Positions 15,600-22,964 of a stretch of DNA of 58,587 nucleotides are shown here, piece after piece. The translations under genes and the position numbers were made by a program. Where the stretch lies: the NCBI RefSeq assembly GCF_000344155.1, contig NZ_BAOQ01000038.1:1-58587 (forward strand), read 5' to 3'. Source of the DNA: Gordonia paraffinivorans NBRC 108238. Lineage in GTDB: Bacteria; Actinomycetota; Actinomycetes; Mycobacteriales; Mycobacteriaceae. Every line of letters starts with the position of its first letter. Positions within the stretch are counted from its first letter, which is position 1. The notes below the pieces were generated by a model. The model was not told the DNA's origin and searched no databases. It worked only from the letters and a program-made list of their open reading frames with translations.

Positions 15600-16780
15600 T
15601 AGCCGGTACCGGCCGACTCGTCGGCCCCGGTCGCCAGCAGTGCCTTCGACAGTCTGATCAGCGGCGCGGCATCCGCTTCCAGACCCTCGCCCTCGGCGGG
15701 GGCGAGGTCGCGGACCGCGCCGCTGATCTTTTCCCTGGACCCGTCGGCGGCGGCCATCGCCTCCACGACCGCCGCACGCAGGAGCCGCACCTGGACCTCG
15801 ACCTCCGCGTACTCGAAGACCGGCGGCAGATAGGGACTGAGCTGGGTCAACGCGTCGCGCGTCTCGACGACCCGGCGGTGGAGCCGGGTGGTCGGCGGCA
15901 GGTTCCCGACGTCCGGCAGGACCACCTCGGGGATCGCATCGGTCACCACGCGCCACAGCGGCAGCAGCTCGGTGTCGAGACGACGGCGTCGCCGGTTGGC
16001 CAGGTGGGTCTGTATCCGGGAGTAGACCATCGGATAGCTGATGCCGATGAGGAAGACCACCACGCCGAGGATCGCGAGCACCCGATTGGTGGTGACGAGC
16101 CATGGCGACCGGGCGACCCTCGACGCGGAGACGATCACGAACACGATCTGGGCGATCGCGCTGGAGGCGAGAAGACCCAGACCGCCCATGAGCAGCCCGA
16201 GCGAGACGCGCAGATAGCCGTCGGCCGTCGTGTAGAACTTCCGGACGCTGTTGACGCACGCGGCGAAACCGTAGGTGAGATAGCCGCTGGCGATGAGCAT
16301 GAACAGGGCGAAGCCCAGGTTCTGGACCGTCCACTCGCTGATGGTCTCGGTCCGGATCTCCTGCGGGATCACCAGCATCGTCACCTGCAGGCCGACGAGC
16401 GAGGCGACCAGCGGCAGCGCCTCCCAGCCGGCGCGCCGTTCCCTCGTCACCCGGTCGGGGAAGAAGAACACCACGACCAGGGCGGCGACGCCGATCGCGA
16501 GCAGCGCGTAGAACGCCACCCGCGAGAGTCCCTGGAAGCCCCTGGTGTTCAGGGCGTCGGCCACCGACTCGTTGACGACGACGAACGCGACCGTCAGGGA
16601 CGCCACCGCGACCATCATCGCGAGCGGTTGCAGACCCCATCCGGCCCGCCGGATCTGGTCGAGACGCCAGCAGAACGCGAGCGCGAAGACGACGGCGGCG
16701 ATCGTGTTGATCACGCCCACCCCGGCGTCCAGCGACGCGGCGAGCAGGAACGTCGGGTCTCCCGTCCCGGTCACAACCAT
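15599..16780 (-). CDS. Seven-helix membrane protein, MAB_1171c/DUF6545-type putative transporter (393 aa)
   Basis: Seven clear transmembrane segments lie in the first 245 residues, followed by a cytoplasmic C-terminal part of about 150 residues rich in charged helices (starting TRLHRRVVETRDALTQLSPY). The layout and the neighbours match the MAB_1171c family, a group of uncharacterised actinobacterial membrane proteins often found beside an XRE regulator and an ImmA/IrrE peptidase. Transport activity is only a database label. The ATG at 16780 overlaps the stop of the peptidase gene by ten bases, so the two are co-translated. A longer open frame upstream is not supported. Confidence 0.72.
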   Translation of the reverse strand: MVVTGTGDPTFLLAASLDAGVGVINTIAAVVFALAFCWRLDQIRRAGWGLQPLAMMVAVASLTVAFVVVNESVADALNTRGFQGLSRVAFYALLAIGVAALVVVFFFPDRVTRERRAGWEALPLVASLVGLQVTMLVIPQEIRTETISEWTVQNLGFALFMLIASGYLTYGFAACVNSVRKFYTTADGYLRVSLGLLMGGLGLLASSAIAQIVFVIVSASRVARSPWLVTTNRVLAILGVVVFLIGISYPMVYSRIQTHLANRRRRRLDTELLPLWRVVTDAIPEVVLPDVGNLPPTTRLHRRVVETRDALTQLSPYLPPVFEYAEVEVQVRLLRAAVVEAMAAADGSREKISGAVRDLAPAEGEGLEADAAPLIRLSKALLATGADESAGTG

Positions 16781-17292
16781 CCGCGATGACCTCCGAGCAG
16801 ACGCTGGAGACCTCGCAGTTCGTCGTGTCGGGCGGTCGCACCGACGCCGGTGCTCGCCTCCTCGGCCCACGCCAGGATCATCGACGCGAGCATCTCGGCC
16901 TCCCACTCGCGGTCGTCGGAGTAGCAGGTGCGACGCAGCGCGGCGTCCGACGACTCCTGGCTGAGGGCGGCGAGCCCCTCGACGGACAGCTCGCCGAGCA
17001 TCTGGTGCCCGGCGATCAGGTGACCGAATTCGTGGATGATGATCTGGTCGCGGTGCAACGGCGAGGTGTTCGCCTGGTAGAAGAAGTAGTCCGCATCCGC
17101 GGCCGCGAGCCAGATCCCGTTGGGGACCCCGGTCGGCAGCGGGTGCGCGATCGGCGTGACGGGTCGGCCACGGCGTTCGCCGTACCGCTCACACAGCTGG
17201 AACACGTCGAGGGGCAGATCGAGATCGAGCCCCTTCAACGTGGTGCGGCACAGCACACGCAACGCGCGCTCGGATCGACGCATGGACCCCAT
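16771..17292 (-). CDS. ImmA/IrrE-family metallopeptidase (173 aa)
   Basis: A zinc-dependent peptidase of the ImmA/IrrE type. The HEFGHLIAGH motif gives the HExxH zinc site, and a downstream Glu-rich helix (REWEAEMLAS) supplies the third ligand, as in the family. Relatives cleave XRE repressors (ImmA on ImmR, IrrE on DdrO). The ATG at 17292 is chosen for an AAGAG nine bases upstream; a GTG at 17331 or ATG at 17283 are alternatives. It lies between an EspR-like XRE regulator (153 bases upstream) and the seven-helix membrane protein, which it overlaps. The natural hypothesis is cleavage of the adjacent regulator. Confidence 0.85.
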   Translation of the reverse strand: MGSMRRSERALRVLCRTTLKGLDLDLPLDVFQLCERYGERRGRPVTPIAHPLPTGVPNGIWLAAADADYFFYQANTSPLHRDQIIIHEFGHLIAGHQMLGELSVEGLAALSQESSDAALRRTCYSDDREWEAEMLASMILAWAEEASTGVGATARHDELRGLQRLLGGHRGWL

Positions 17293-17445
17293 CGAACCAT
17301 GCTCTTGTACGACCGACCCATTCGGATCCACCGCGCCGGATTCACATCACCGTCGACTCACGCCGACGGTGCACACCCGACGCCGCAGGCCAGAACGCCT
17401 CTTGGGCCGACACCCCACGGCCCACGAGTCCTCCGGCGAAACGGC

Positions 17446-17991
17446 TCAGTCGTCGTTCTCGCCCACCACGCGCAGTCGGGAATCCGCCGACGGCTTCTCG
17501 TCGCTGAGTCCCGCCGCGATCACATCCGGCGGATCCTTCGGCAGACCCTGCTGCTCACGAAGGACCTTGATCAGTTCGTTGACCACCGTCACCGAGTCGC
17601 TCGAAAGTCCGGCCAGGCGGAACGCCGCCAACTGCACGTTGGTGTCCGCCTGCAGGCGCATCAGATCGATCTCGTCGCGTGTCCGCTGAGCCTGTCGATC
17701 CTCGAGGAAGTAGTGGACATCCACCCCGAAAGCCGCAGCGATGCCCTCGACGGTGCGGAAAGACGGTGATTTCGCCTTCCCGGACCGAAGCTGGCTGAGG
17801 TACGACTCACCGAGCCGGAACCCCCGCTCCGTCGATCGCGCCGCGATCGCCTTGGCACTGTATGCCCTACCGTTCGGACCCGGAACGGTCCTGAACAACT
17901 CCTCGAGCCGCCGGGCGAACAAGCCCGGATCCGAATCCGAATCCTTCTTCGCCTTCGAACGCTCGGAGTCGGTGCGTCCGGTGTCGCCCAT
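17446..17991 (-). CDS. EspR-like XRE-family regulator / nucleoid-associated protein (181 aa)
   Basis: An N-terminal helix-turn-helix resembles EspR (Rv3849): FARRLEELFRTVPGPNGR, AKAIAARSTERGF and the YLSQLRSGKAKSPSFRT segment parallel EspR residues 5-50, then FGVDVHYFLEDR. A helical C-terminal domain follows, as in EspR, but the protein is longer at both ends, with a Lys/Asp/Ser-rich N-terminal stretch of about 22 residues. EspR is a global architectural DNA-binding protein; whether this one acts globally or locally is unknown. The ATG at 17991 has a perfect GGAGGAG site. Three dyads lie in the divergent upstream region and may be its operators. Confidence 0.8.
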   Translation of the reverse strand: MGDTGRTDSERSKAKKDSDSDPGLFARRLEELFRTVPGPNGRAYSAKAIAARSTERGFRLGESYLSQLRSGKAKSPSFRTVEGIAAAFGVDVHYFLEDRQAQRTRDEIDLMRLQADTNVQLAAFRLAGLSSDSVTVVNELIKVLREQQGLPKDPPDVIAAGLSDEKPSADSRLRVVGENDD

Positions 17992-18313
17992 AGGCTCCTC
18001 CGCCCCTCCTGAAGTCATGACCATCTTCTCCGAAACGCAAAACTTGAACTTGCAAACATTAAAGCCCGCTGCACTCGGCCGTCGCAATGACCGGTACGCT
18101 GAAAACGTACCGGACGTCCGCACACCATGGGCATCACCTGTGGTGATGATGTAACGAACACCAGTGTGGCGTTCTTCACATTCCGGGGGGACCAACGTTG
18201 TCGGCACAGCAGCGGCGCGTGCACATCTGTCACCGCCGAGGTGTCGACGGCCCTTCTTCGCAAGGTCGCACACCCCCGGCGTCCACCGACGACTGTACGC
18301 GCGGAGAAGACCG
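17992..18313. promoter_or_regulatory. Divergent promoter region with three inverted repeats
   Basis: 322 bases between the EspR-like gene and the surface-protein gene. The dyads are CCGGTACG/CGTACCGG with a 7-base spacer at 18091-18113, CATCACC/GGTGATG with a 3-base spacer at 18132-18148, and GAACACC/GGCGTTC (one mismatch) at 18156-18174. Nearer the regulator, 18037-18056 has two GCAAA-type elements (TTTGC on the other strand) around an ACTTGAACTTG repeat. No gene is seen. Confidence 0.6.
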
Positions 18314-19438
18314 ATGACACACCGCATGCCGACGCATCGGCGTGACCGCACGCGACGTCGCACGCTCGCGGCGCTCCTGGCCGTCGCGGCGATGGTCGCG
18401 CTGCTCGCCATGGCCCCCGGCCTGGCCTCGCCGACGCCGACCGGCTCGGGCGGCGACTCGACCGCCGGCGCCGGATCGAACAGCGACTCCGCGGGCGATT
18501 CCGACCCGACGGGTGGTGCCGGCTCCGCGCCCACCGGCTCCGGCAGCGGCCCCACCGGCTCCGGGAACGGCACAGGCCACTCGTGGCAGGGCCGAGGCCA
18601 CGGGCACGGTCACCACGGGCATGGTCATCACGGGCACGGGTCCGGTTCGACGGGCAGCCCGGGCTCTTCGGGCGCGGCCACCTCGACCGACGACGACAAC
18701 GGGTTCTCGCCGCAGACCACCGGGGGATCGACCGCCCCCTCGGCGGGACCATCGTCCTCGGCAGGGCCCTCGTCCTCGTCGGGACCCTCCTCCTCGTCTT
18801 CGGAGTCCACGGAATCCTCGCCCGGGTCGACGGTCGCTCCGTCGTCCGAGCCCACCGCGTCGTCCGAGCCCACCGAGTCGAGCACATCGAGCCAGTCGTC
18901 GACGACCACGACCTCCACGAACTCCTCGTCCGTCGGCATCGTCATCGTCCCGCGGCCGGGCGGACCGCTCGTCCCGGTCGTCCCGCCCGCCGGCGGCAAC
19001 GGATCTCCCTCGCCTTCGCCCGGTGGCGGCGGCTCGGGCGGCGCAACCCCGCCGGCCCCCGGCGGCGCGGTCCCGAGCGTGGCCGCACCCAGCGGCCCGC
19101 CCGTCACGGCACCCGGACTCCCCGCACCCGCGATGGCGCTGCCGGGCCGGGCGATGCCCGGCGGCACCCCGGCTCAGGTCGACGCGCCACGAGCGGAGGC
19201 CTCGGCGACGGATGATCACGACGCCGACACCGATGTCTCCGCCGTCTCCGCGTCGGCGCCGTCCGACGGCTCGGGGGGTTCGCCCCAGGCGCTGCCCGCG
19301 GCGTCGCCCGAGGCCGCCTTCACCGGCCTGAAGAAGTTCCTCTACGGCGTCGCGCCCGGCGGCCTGCTCCTGCTCGGCGCTGTCGCGATGCTCGGCAGCG
19401 GGTCGTTCCTCGACTCCCTGCGGTCCCTGCGCAGCTGA
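18314..19438 (+). CDS. Secreted Ser/Thr/Pro/Gly-rich surface protein with His-Gly stretch (374 aa)
   Basis: Begins with a basic N-terminus and a signal helix (LAALLAVAAMVALLAMAPGLA). A very long low-complexity region follows: Gly/Ser repeats, a Gly-His tract at about residues 95-115 with over a dozen alternating His residues, Ser/Glu/Thr-rich blocks such as SSEPTASSEPTESS, and Pro-rich segments. A hydrophobic helix near the C-terminus (GVAPGGLLLLGAVAMLGSG) probably anchors it. This is mucin-like and likely cell-wall spanning. The His tract could bind metal. ATG at 18314 with GGAGAAGA upstream. Function unknown. It is divergent from the EspR-like gene. Confidence 0.75.
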   Translation: MTHRMPTHRRDRTRRRTLAALLAVAAMVALLAMAPGLASPTPTGSGGDSTAGAGSNSDSAGDSDPTGGAGSAPTGSGSGPTGSGNGTGHSWQGRGHGHGHHGHGHHGHGSGSTGSPGSSGAATSTDDDNGFSPQTTGGSTAPSAGPSSSAGPSSSSGPSSSSSESTESSPGSTVAPSSEPTASSEPTESSTSSQSSTTTTSTNSSSVGIVIVPRPGGPLVPVVPPAGGNGSPSPSPGGGGSGGATPPAPGGAVPSVAAPSGPPVTAPGLPAPAMALPGRAMPGGTPAQVDAPRAEASATDDHDADTDVSAVSASAPSDGSGGSPQALPAASPEAAFTGLKKFLYGVAPGGLLLLGAVAMLGSGSFLDSLRSLRS

Positions 19439-19501
19439 CCAACTGCTCGGCCGATGCGGCGATCCGACGGTGCCGCGACCACGCTCGACGACGCGCGGGA
19501 T

Positions 19502-21145
19502 TCAGTGTCGCGCCAGGACGTCCCGCTCGTGCGGGATCTCCTCGGCCGCACGCTCTGAGATCCATTCCCGCAGCACCTTCGTCGCGCGCACGTCGTCCTC
19601 GTTGTATTCGAGGAGCCGCTCACGCTGGCTGAGGTCGGGCCGGCCCCCGCCGAGAGCGACGGCCGCGCGGTACCACTCCATCGAGGCCTCGCCGCTGGCG
19701 TCGTCGTCACGCCAGGAGAAACCGGCGACGGGTGCGACGCGCTTGAGACCCTTGCCGCGGGGGCAGACGAAGTTCTCCCCCACGGCCTCGTAGATGTCGA
19801 CCCACTCATCAGAGGCGATGAAGGCCTCCACCTCGGCGCGGGACGGGATGCCCGGTTCGCCGGCGAACCGGTCGGCCGATCCCAGCAGCCACCGGTTCTC
19901 GGCCTGCTGGGAGTAGCAGTACGCGGCGAAGGTCTTGCCCGCCGCGTGCGCGGCCTCGCGCTCTGCGGTCAGCCAGGTCCAGAACTCCGCGAACGAACGG
20001 GCCTCGTCGCGCGTCGGCAGCGGGTCCCAGGTGACGAACGGGCGGTAGACGGCGGGCTCGTCGGGGTTCGTGGTGTCGGTCCTCAGCGTGCCCCAGAGGT
20101 AGGCGCCGTGCTCGCCGTAGCTCTCCATGTCGACATCGATCTCGACGTCGGCGCGGTGCACCCGCGGGGTGTCGAGCCGGCGGACGAGATCGAGGTCGTC
20201 GAGCCAGGCGATGGCGCCGATGACCACGTCGGTGAACCGAACATTGCCGGGCCAGTTCTCGGGCGGGTCCCCACGCTGGGCCGCGAGCTGGTCGACCGTG
20301 GTGATACCGGCCTCGGTGAGTGCGCTCGCCTGGTTTCCGCTCGCGACCAGCGAGACGTCGCGCCGTGCCTCGAGCTCCGGGCCGCACTTGACCCACCACT
20401 GGCACGACTTGCACTCCGAAACCCGGCGCGGTTCGGTCGGAATCCGTTGGGAGGCAATGGCCCTGCGGCGGTCGAGGACCTCGAGGTAGTCCTCGAACAT
20501 CGCACCGGTGTCCTGCACGACGATGCAGTCGGCGTCGACCCCGATCACTCCCCCGCGCAGTTCGGACGGCTCCGACGACGCGGCGCGGCCGATCTCCAGC
20601 AGCATCGCCGACAGATGGGCCAGGCGCAGGTTGTCCCGCCGGTTGGGACGCGGTGTCCGGTACGGATCCGGCGTCGGCGCCCACCCCCACAGCGGGCTGG
20701 TGAGCATCGACGCCGGACGCCCGTCGGCGAGCGGCGCACCCTTGACCCGCTGGGAGACCCGGTGGTTGACGACGATGATCGGGACGTACCCCTCGCCGAC
20801 GCGCACCAGCAGCTCGGCGTGTCCGCGGCGCGCGTGGTCGACGTCGGTGGGCAGGGTGGCGTTCCAGATCCATTGCGCACCGGCGTCACACGCCGCGAGG
20901 GTCGCGTCGACCCGCTCCAGGGCCGGGATGTCGGCGTCGACGGTGACGAACGCGCCCGGCTGATCGCTGTGGATGCCCCGCAACAGCTCGCGGACCATGG
21001 CGCGGTGCTCGGCCGCCGCCTCCTTGCGCCGCTGCACCCCGGGCGGGTCCGGTTCGGCGCTCCGCCGGCGCTCGTGACCGAAGTCCAGGGCGACCCTGTG
21101 CTCACACCCCGCCAGATCGCGCGGCGACAACACCACTGTGGCCAC
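19502..21145 (-). CDS. TM0106-family RecB-like putative nuclease (547 aa)
   Basis: A two-domain nucleic-acid enzyme. The N-terminal part has RecB-like (PD-(D/E)XK) features, with the CKSCQWWVKCGPE cysteine cluster near residue 245 that marks such nucleases, possibly Fe-S binding. The C-terminal part resembles a DEDD/RNase H-fold exonuclease: EIDVDMES near residue 305 and YNEDDVRATKVLREW near the end. The arrangement matches the TM0106 family, putatively for DNA repair or degradation. ATG at 21145. It stands alone on its strand and converges with the surface-protein gene. Confidence 0.82.
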   Translation of the reverse strand: MATVVLSPRDLAGCEHRVALDFGHERRRSAEPDPPGVQRRKEAAAEHRAMVRELLRGIHSDQPGAFVTVDADIPALERVDATLAACDAGAQWIWNATLPTDVDHARRGHAELLVRVGEGYVPIIVVNHRVSQRVKGAPLADGRPASMLTSPLWGWAPTPDPYRTPRPNRRDNLRLAHLSAMLLEIGRAASSEPSELRGGVIGVDADCIVVQDTGAMFEDYLEVLDRRRAIASQRIPTEPRRVSECKSCQWWVKCGPELEARRDVSLVASGNQASALTEAGITTVDQLAAQRGDPPENWPGNVRFTDVVIGAIAWLDDLDLVRRLDTPRVHRADVEIDVDMESYGEHGAYLWGTLRTDTTNPDEPAVYRPFVTWDPLPTRDEARSFAEFWTWLTAEREAAHAAGKTFAAYCYSQQAENRWLLGSADRFAGEPGIPSRAEVEAFIASDEWVDIYEAVGENFVCPRGKGLKRVAPVAGFSWRDDDASGEASMEWYRAAVALGGGRPDLSQRERLLEYNEDDVRATKVLREWISERAAEEIPHERDVLARH

Positions 21146-21175
21146 GCGATCCCTTTCTCGCCTCCGACGGTCTCC

Positions 21176-21201
21176 ACACGTGGCCGCCCAGGGCCACGTG
21201 T
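21176..21201. promoter_or_regulatory. 10-bp inverted repeat in a divergent promoter
   Basis: ACACGTGGCC (21176-21185) and GGCCACGTGT (21192-21201) form a perfect dyad with a 6-base centre between the nuclease gene and the DUF6474 gene. It could be an operator or a leader hairpin. Confidence 0.45.
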
Positions 21202-21261
21202 CATGCTTGTACTTGTTACCACGCCCGCAGCGGTCACTCGGCAGCAGCGAAAGGTCATTTG

Positions 21262-21954
21262 ATGGGATTGTTCTCCTCCGACGGTAGGTCGCGCGCCCAG
21301 CGCCGCGCCGAGGCCAAGGCTCTCAAGACGAAGGCCAAGCTCGAGGCGAAGTTCGATGTGAAGAACCGCCGGAAGATCCAGAAGGCCCGCCACAAGGCCG
21401 AGCAGAAGAATCTTCAGAAGAAGCTGCGGGCCGAGCGCAAGACCGCCAAGCAGGTCGCGAAGGCGCAGGAGAAGGTCGCCAAGGCCGAGACCAAGAAGGT
21501 GGCCGCCGAGGCCAAGGCGGTGGCCGATGCGAGGCCGCTGAGCCCGGCCAGCGTCAAGCGGTATCTGACCGTCGCCCGACTCGTCGCACCGATCGCGGCG
21601 CCCATCGTCTACCGGGCCGCGGTCGGCGCCCGGGCCCAGATCTCCGCGCTCCAGGCCGGTCGCGCCGGTGTGTCGCCAGAAGTGTTGCGGCAGTTCAGCG
21701 GTCACGGCGCTCCGCTGAAGGCGCGGATCACCACCACGCGCACCGCGCTGGAGAAGGTCGTCGCGCAGGACACCAGCGCCGACGCCGGGGACTTCGTGGC
21801 CGCGATGACCCGGCGCCTGGACAACCTGGACATCGCCGTCGACGCCGCGGAGACGATGTCGGCCGCGCAGCGCCGCACCGCGCACAAGTCGATCGACGAC
21901 GAGCTCAACGCGATCGACGCCGACATCCTCGCGCGTCTCGGCGTGCGTTCCTGA
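21262..21954 (+). CDS. DUF6474-like basic coiled-coil protein (230 aa)
   Basis: The first 95 residues are an extremely Lys/Ala-rich charged helix (KAKLEAKFDVKNRRKIQKARH and similar), likely a long coiled coil. It is followed by a mildly hydrophobic segment (YLTVARLVAPIAAPIVYRAAVG) and a helical C-terminal domain. The sequence resembles the actinobacterial DUF6474 family, of unknown function. ATG at 21262 with GAAAGG upstream; a TTG one codon earlier is less likely. It is followed on the same strand by another Lys/Ala-rich protein after about 105 bases. Confidence 0.7.
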   Translation: MGLFSSDGRSRAQRRAEAKALKTKAKLEAKFDVKNRRKIQKARHKAEQKNLQKKLRAERKTAKQVAKAQEKVAKAETKKVAAEAKAVADARPLSPASVKRYLTVARLVAPIAAPIVYRAAVGARAQISALQAGRAGVSPEVLRQFSGHGAPLKARITTTRTALEKVVAQDTSADAGDFVAAMTRRLDNLDIAVDAAETMSAAQRRTAHKSIDDELNAIDADILARLGVRS

Positions 21955-22059
21955 CCCTGCCGTGCCGCCGGCGCCCAGCCACTAGGATGAGGTCGACGCG
22001 TCACGTGGGGGGTTCACTTGCGTGCACGCATGCGCACGACACACGCAAGGGAGCGCCGC

Positions 22060-22938
22060 ATGACCGAGCAGGAGCCGAACCTCACGCCGTCCGACGGTGA
22101 TTCGACGACACCGTCTGGGGAGAACGCCGGTGTGACCCGGCCCGACGCCGACGAACCCGCCCTGTTCCCGCTCGACGGCGCGTCTCAGGCGTCATCCGGC
22201 GCGTCGGACTCGGGCGCATCCCCGGAGAAGGCCGCCGCACCGACGCCCGCGAAGAAGGCACCCGCCAAGAAGGCGGCCAAGAAGTCCCCGGCGAAGAAGG
22301 CCCCTGCCACGAAGGCGGCAGCGAAGAAGGCGCCCGCCGAGGCCGAGAAGACCCCGCCGACGACCGCTGCCGAGAACGGCGGGGACAAGCTCCCGGCGAA
22401 GAAGGCCGCCAAGAAGTCCCCGGCGAAGAAGGCCGCACCCGCCAGGAAGACCGCTCCCGCGACCAAGCCGACCACGAAAAAGGCCCCGCCCAAGTCGGCG
22501 CCGCCTGCGGCGACGACACAGAACGCACCGTCGGCGCCGCCTGCGGCGACGACACAAAACGCACCGTCGGCGCCGCCTGCGGCGACGACAGAGGGGGAAC
22601 AGTCGGCGCGGCCTGCGGCAGCGACGACACCCGAGTCCACCCAACCGGTCCCGCCGACCGAACCGGTGAAGGCTGCGGGCACGACTCCCGCGCCGGAATC
22701 GGCCGAGGCCGCGCCGCAGGCCGCCGAGCCGGTGAAGCCGTCACCGGTGCCGGCCACCCCGCAGCACCTTCCCATCGACGTGGTGGCCGAATCCGACGCC
22801 GCCCAGGCGACGTTCGCGCAGCTCCGGTCGGGGCTGCCGACCGAGCCGGCCGAGCCCGACCGCACCCCGCTCTACGCGGCGCTGGCCGCGTTCGCGGCGT
22901 TCGTGGTCTTCGTCGTCCTGAGACGGGCCCTGCGCTGA
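22060..22938 (+). CDS. Histone-like Ala/Lys/Pro-rich protein with C-terminal membrane helix (292 aa)
   Basis: Residues about 65-150 are built of AKK/PAKK units (KKAPAKKAAKKSPAKKAP and repeats), like the tail of histone H1 or the mycobacterial HupB tail. Then comes a Pro/Ala/Thr linker with three copies of SAPPAATTQNAP, and a C-terminal hydrophobic helix (LYAALAAFAAFVVFVVLRRAL). A soluble acidic N-terminus begins MTEQEPNLTPSDGDS. The combination of a nucleic-acid-like basic tail and a membrane anchor is unusual; binding to DNA, RNA or cell-wall polymers are all possible. ATG at 22060 with AAGGGAG upstream. I do not recognise a named family. Confidence 0.7.
   Translation: MTEQEPNLTPSDGDSTTPSGENAGVTRPDADEPALFPLDGASQASSGASDSGASPEKAAAPTPAKKAPAKKAAKKSPAKKAPATKAAAKKAPAEAEKTPPTTAAENGGDKLPAKKAAKKSPAKKAAPARKTAPATKPTTKKAPPKSAPPAATTQNAPSAPPAATTQNAPSAPPAATTEGEQSARPAAATTPESTQPVPPTEPVKAAGTTPAPESAEAAPQAAEPVKPSPVPATPQHLPIDVVAESDAAQATFAQLRSGLPTEPAEPDRTPLYAALAAFAAFVVFVVLRRALR
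22495..22590 (+). repeat. 36-bp in-frame tandem repeat, two full copies and a partial third
   Basis: Units start at 22495, 22531 and 22567 with the 5' core TCGGCGCCGCCTGCGGCGAC; the first two are identical except one base. They encode SAPPAATTQNAP. Near-identity at DNA level implies recent slippage or recombination, so the copy number may vary between strains. Confidence 0.9.
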
Positions 22939-22964
22939 TTCCGGCGCCGCCCGCCCCGCGTCTC

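Noticed and set aside
17446..17991. Assigning the regulator as true EspR acting on an ESX-1 locus
   Set aside because: No ESX or espACD genes are in the window and the protein is longer than EspR, so only the EspR-like label is justified.
18164..18313. Upstream extension of the surface protein by 50 codons
   Set aside because: The signal peptide and a GGAGAAGA site fix the start at 18314. The upstream region is full of operator-like dyads.
22495..22602. Regular 36-bp repeats suggestive of a CRISPR array
   Set aside because: The units are contiguous with no spacers and encode an in-frame peptide repeat.
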